This document shows, one piece after another, positions 61,283-64,000 of a stretch of 64,000 bases of DNA. The translations under genes were made by a program, and so were the position numbers. This DNA comes from Leeuwenhoekiella sp. Lineage in GTDB: Bacteria > Bacteroidota > Bacteroidia > Flavobacteriales > Flavobacteriaceae. Positions within the stretch are counted from its first letter, which is position 1. The number at the start of each line of letters is the position of its first letter. The notes beneath the pieces were generated by a model. It was not told the origin of the DNA. It made no database searches and saw only the letters and a program-made list of their open reading frames with translations. The stretch covers positions 1-64,000 of the forward strand of contig PAPI01000014.1 in NCBI GenBank assembly GCA_002708845.1, written 5' to 3'.

Positions 61283-62707
61283 ATGAAAATTCCATTCACA
61301 GGCCTGCTAACGGCCTGCTTAATTCATATCTGTAGTATACAGGCACAGGAAACACAAGCCACACTCACACTGGAAGATTGCATCGAGATCGCTTTAGACC
61401 AAAACTTTTCGGTACAACGCGCTGAGCTCAATGCGCAGGGCGAAAATATTCAGTATAAACAAAGCCGAAACGCGCTTTTACCGCGGGTTAATGCCGACTA
61501 TAATTATGGGGTGAGCAACGGCCGAAGCATTGACCCGTTTACCAACGCTTATGTAACTGAGCAGCTTAACTTCTCAAATGCCGGACTTAGCCTTAGTGCA
61601 ACAGTTTTTAACGGTTTTAGACTGCTTAACAGTCTCAAACAAAGCAGTCTGAATAAAGCTGCTGCTGAGATGGATCTGCAGGAGTCACGCCAAAACCGGA
61701 TGCTTGATGTTACGCTGAGCTTTCTACAGGTTTTAAATGCACGCGAACTCGTAAAACTGGCGGAAACGCGTTTGCTTACGACTCAGGAACAGCTTAAACG
61801 TCTTGCAAAACTCAACGAAGAAGAGACCGGCAATCCTTCTGATTTTTACGATTTGCAGGGACAACTGACCACAGATCAAAATGCGATAACCGATGCTACT
61901 AACAGTCTGAAGAACGCCCTGGAAGACCTGAAATTTCTACTGAATACCGATGCGGAAATTGAAGCAGAAAATCTGGTTTTGGTAACCGATTTTAAAAATC
62001 AGGAGCTGTCTGCCGATGGCATCTACGAGCGGGCCCTGCAAAGTCTTGCAGCTATAAAGGCTCGTGAACTAAGGCTTGAGGCTACGGCCAAAGGAGTCGC
62101 GGTTGCACGCTCGCAATACATCCCCGAGATCAGCCTGTTTGCCAACCTGAATACCAACTACTCCAGCGCCGCCCGTTTGTTTGAAGAAACGGGAAATCAA
62201 CTTATTGAGACGGCCGATTTTGTAAACATTTCGGGAACCGATTATAGTGTGTTTACAGAAGAAACTCAGTTTGAATCTCGCGGCATCTCGTATAAAGATC
62301 AGTTAAATAACAACTTAAACTCTACCGTGGGCGTTGCGGTTAGCATTCCGCTTTTTAATGGGTTTCGGGCGAAGAACAATGTACAATTGCAAAAAATAGA
62401 ACAGAGTCGGGCAGAGGTAGACTTGGCAGAAACCAAACGTGCGCTGAAGCAAAACATCGCGCAGGCGTATAACGATTGGGATGCTGCGGAGAGCAATTAT
62501 GAGTTGCTGCAAGAGCAGGTAGCAGCTTATGAAAAGTCATTTGCCATCAATGAGGCGCGCTTCAACCTGGGTGTGGCTACCAGTGTAGAATACATCACCA
62601 GTAAAAACCGACTGGACAATGCCCGAATCAATTTAACCAATACCCGCTACACCTATCTTTTGCGTGATAAAGTGCTGGAGTTTTATCAGGGCAATGCAAT
62701 TCGGTAA
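61283..62707 (+). CDS. TolC-family outer-membrane efflux channel
   Basis: The 474-residue protein has a signal peptide ending near S-I-Q-A-Q and the TolC/OEP start motif T-L-T-L-E-D-C-I-E-I-A-L. Two long helical halves follow, each containing a pair of coiled-coil helices, and the second half includes V-S-I-P-L-F-N-G-F-R-A-K-N, the typical Bacteroidota TolC segment. It ends with the helix N-A-R-I-N-L-T-N-T-R-Y-T-Y. It completes the tripartite exporter begun by the adaptor at 41165. Confidence 0.93.
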   Translation: MKIPFTGLLTACLIHICSIQAQETQATLTLEDCIEIALDQNFSVQRAELNAQGENIQYKQSRNALLPRVNADYNYGVSNGRSIDPFTNAYVTEQLNFSNAGLSLSATVFNGFRLLNSLKQSSLNKAAAEMDLQESRQNRMLDVTLSFLQVLNARELVKLAETRLLTTQEQLKRLAKLNEEETGNPSDFYDLQGQLTTDQNAITDATNSLKNALEDLKFLLNTDAEIEAENLVLVTDFKNQELSADGIYERALQSLAAIKARELRLEATAKGVAVARSQYIPEISLFANLNTNYSSAARLFEETGNQLIETADFVNISGTDYSVFTEETQFESRGISYKDQLNNNLNSTVGVAVSIPLFNGFRAKNNVQLQKIEQSRAEVDLAETKRALKQNIAQAYNDWDAAESNYELLQEQVAAYEKSFAINEARFNLGVATSVEYITSKNRLDNARINLTNTRYTYLLRDKVLEFYQGNAIR

Positions 62708-62819
62708 GGAGGTTTCTTGCTTCAGTTTATGCGGAATACCGCAAATGCCTTCTGTGGTAATAGGGTATATTTACGCAAAACAGAGCATAAAATATAGTTA
62801 GTTAATACTTTAAGTAAGA

Positions 62820-63176
62820 ATGGGAATATTACTTATACCTTTGATATTTATTCTTTTTTTGATCCATTCTAAAGTCAAATTTCGGAAGCTAAGAGAAGGG
62901 AGTAAAAAGCTACTTGCGACAGTAGTTGAATACAGGAAAGAAAGAGGACCTATGAGAAATGATTATACGCTGTTAAATTACCCTTATGTGCGAATTTCTA
63001 CAGAAGATTCGTATTATGTGAAGCAAAAACTCAAGTATGCCAACAACTGGGATAAGCCATTTGAAATAGGGCAGGAAGTAGAGGTGTTTTGGTGCGGCTC
63101 TGATTTACTGTATTGGTATGCCTACGAAACAAGGTTCTTCAAGTATTTGCCGAGCAAGTGGAGCTTTTGGAGGTAG
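62820..63176 (+). CDS. Small membrane protein, DUF3592-like
   Basis: The 118-residue protein has one N-terminal membrane segment (residues 2-16) and a small beta-rich domain with A-T-V-V-E-Y, Y-P-Y-V-R-I-S-T and I-G-Q-E-V-E-V-F-W, the layout of DUF3592 proteins. It ends in an aromatic-rich segment W-S-F-W-R. No function is known. It is AT-rich and separated from the exporter cluster by 112 bases that contain only a small TGCGG-AATA-CCGCA hairpin (62730-62743). Confidence 0.6.
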   Translation: MGILLIPLIFILFLIHSKVKFRKLREGSKKLLATVVEYRKERGPMRNDYTLLNYPYVRISTEDSYYVKQKLKYANNWDKPFEIGQEVEVFWCGSDLLYWYAYETRFFKYLPSKWSFWR

Positions 63177-63261
63177 AATCAGAATGAATTATAAATTCAT
63201 TTATAACTAATCTAGACCAAATATAACTTTGGGAAAATGACTTATACGAAATAGACTTGAA

Positions 63262-63756
63262 ATGAAAAGATACAGCTATTTATTAATTGTGTTTAGTGCT
63301 TTGATTTCCCTGAATTCCTGCTCCAATGATGATGAGGATTATCCTTGTTCTGAAGCCAATAGTGCTACGATGGTAATTAATGGTGAATCTAGGGAGTTTC
63401 AGGTTTTTGGAAGAGGAATTGATATTAACAGCAATGGTACGGGCTATACTTTAAGTTTTTGGCTATCCTCCCTTGAGTCAGAGTCAGAACAGGATTCATA
63501 TTCCATAGTTATTAAACTCCCCTATCAAAGAACCGGCACCGATATTATCGAAAGGTTTGGTTACGTTAAAAGAAATAAGAGTACTAGAACTGAAGAAGCT
63601 GGTGATGTAGTTACTGAGGGTGAACTAGAAAACCGTGTATATGTGAATAAGAACACTTGTTTTAGAGCAACTTTTTCAGGGAATATAACTCAAAATGGTA
63701 CTGAACTTGTAATTACAGAGGGGAGCATAGAGCAAACCTATGATGAGCCCTTTTGA
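63262..63756 (+). CDS. Small surface-type lipoprotein
   Basis: The 164-residue lipoprotein (L-N-S-C20) has an acidic stretch S-N-D-D-E-D directly after the lipid anchor, a feature linked with surface export of lipoproteins in Bacteroidota. The remainder is beta-rich with no motif that I recognise. It is AT-rich like the preceding gene. The function is unknown. Confidence 0.7.
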   Translation: MKRYSYLLIVFSALISLNSCSNDDEDYPCSEANSATMVINGESREFQVFGRGIDINSNGTGYTLSFWLSSLESESEQDSYSIVIKLPYQRTGTDIIERFGYVKRNKSTRTEEAGDVVTEGELENRVYVNKNTCFRATFSGNITQNGTELVITEGSIEQTYDEPF

Positions 63757-64000
63757 TTTTATAGAGAGATAAGGAGGTAAAACACATTCTTTATTAAATT
63801 CCTTTCGGATTTAGCCTTCTTAGTCTTTATAGCAAAAAGTAATAAAACAAGCTTATGGAAGGGAATTTAACCTTATTTTTCAGGCAACTATTTTTTCAGT
63901 ATTTTTCTAGTAACCAGTGTATTCGGGTTTTGGTTTATTTAAACCAATATCGTGATTGCCTGAATTTTTAAAATCATGCGTATACCTTTTTATTTGTGGT
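63757..64000. other. End of window without recognised gene
   Basis: These 244 bases are AT-rich. A 38-codon ATG frame beginning near 63855 has no gene-like features. A promoter for a gene beyond the window edge may be present, but I cannot define it. Confidence 0.5.

Noticed and set aside
63855-63971. 38-codon ATG frame near the window end
   Set aside because: It is short, Phe-rich by AT content, with no ribosome-binding context or motif.

Overview
The window looks like a chromosomal segment of a marine-type member of Bacteroidota, most likely family Flavobacteriaceae. The evidence is a fused CcoNO cbb3 oxidase, a SusC/SusD pair, strings of FtsX-family permeases ending in P-V-K/E-S-L-R-T-E, DUF2490 and MbnP-family proteins, AT-rich translation starts without strong Shine-Dalgarno sequences, and short intergenic hairpin repeats typical of the group. 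I see no tRNA, rRNA, CRISPR array, IS element or prophage. The species cannot be named from the sequence alone.

Layout. (1) 1-12876 is a microaerobic respiration block. It holds a small membrane protein gene and hemN (+), an orphan beta-barrel gene (+), then a long minus-strand operon: ccoI, ccoS, ccoNO, ccoQ, ccoP, ccoG, an unannotated 49-residue Cys-rich ORF, ccoH and a DsbD_2/TauE-like membrane protein. A divergent FNR-type regulator follows. The same 17-nt element, built around TGAC-N4-GTCA, lies upstream of the hemN transcription unit and between ccoI and fnr, so the block reads as one small oxygen regulon. (2) 12878-15888 has two minus-strand GH43-type glycosidase genes. (3) 16006-20422 is a copper-type locus: two paralogous Cys-motif envelope proteins around a lipoprotein, an MbnP-family lipoprotein, a diheme MauG/CcP-type peroxidase (MbnH-like) and an outer-membrane protein with a Cys cluster. 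(4) 21019-28838 is a SusC/SusD pair followed by two overlapping alkaline phosphatase genes, the second fused to a GDPD/PI-PLC-like domain; it is probably a phosphate-scavenging rather than glycan locus. (5) 28897-34306 is a DAB inorganic-carbon uptake operon (dabB, dabA and two small unknown genes) divergent from a LysR regulator. (6) 34510-38243 has three envelope genes: a coiled-coil protein, a DUF2490 protein and a MORN-repeat protein. (7) 38280-62707 is the most striking region. A histidine kinase with almost no extracytoplasmic loop and an NtrC-type regulator are divergent from an export cluster: HlyD-type adaptor, MacB/LolD-type ATPase, seven consecutive roughly 800-residue FtsX/MacB permeases, a second ATPase with an altered D-loop, and a TolC-type channel. 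Two 19-bp dyads 22 bp apart sit in the divergent promoter region, followed by a sequence resembling a sigma-54 promoter but one base short. (8) 62820-64000 has a small membrane protein, a small lipoprotein and an apparently empty end.

The best candidates for poorly described biology are the seven-permease/two-ATPase export array with its kinase and operator dyads, the small Cys-rich ORF inside the cbb3 operon, and the copper locus with duplicated Cys-motif proteins. Family assignments come from reading motifs by eye; no database search was run.
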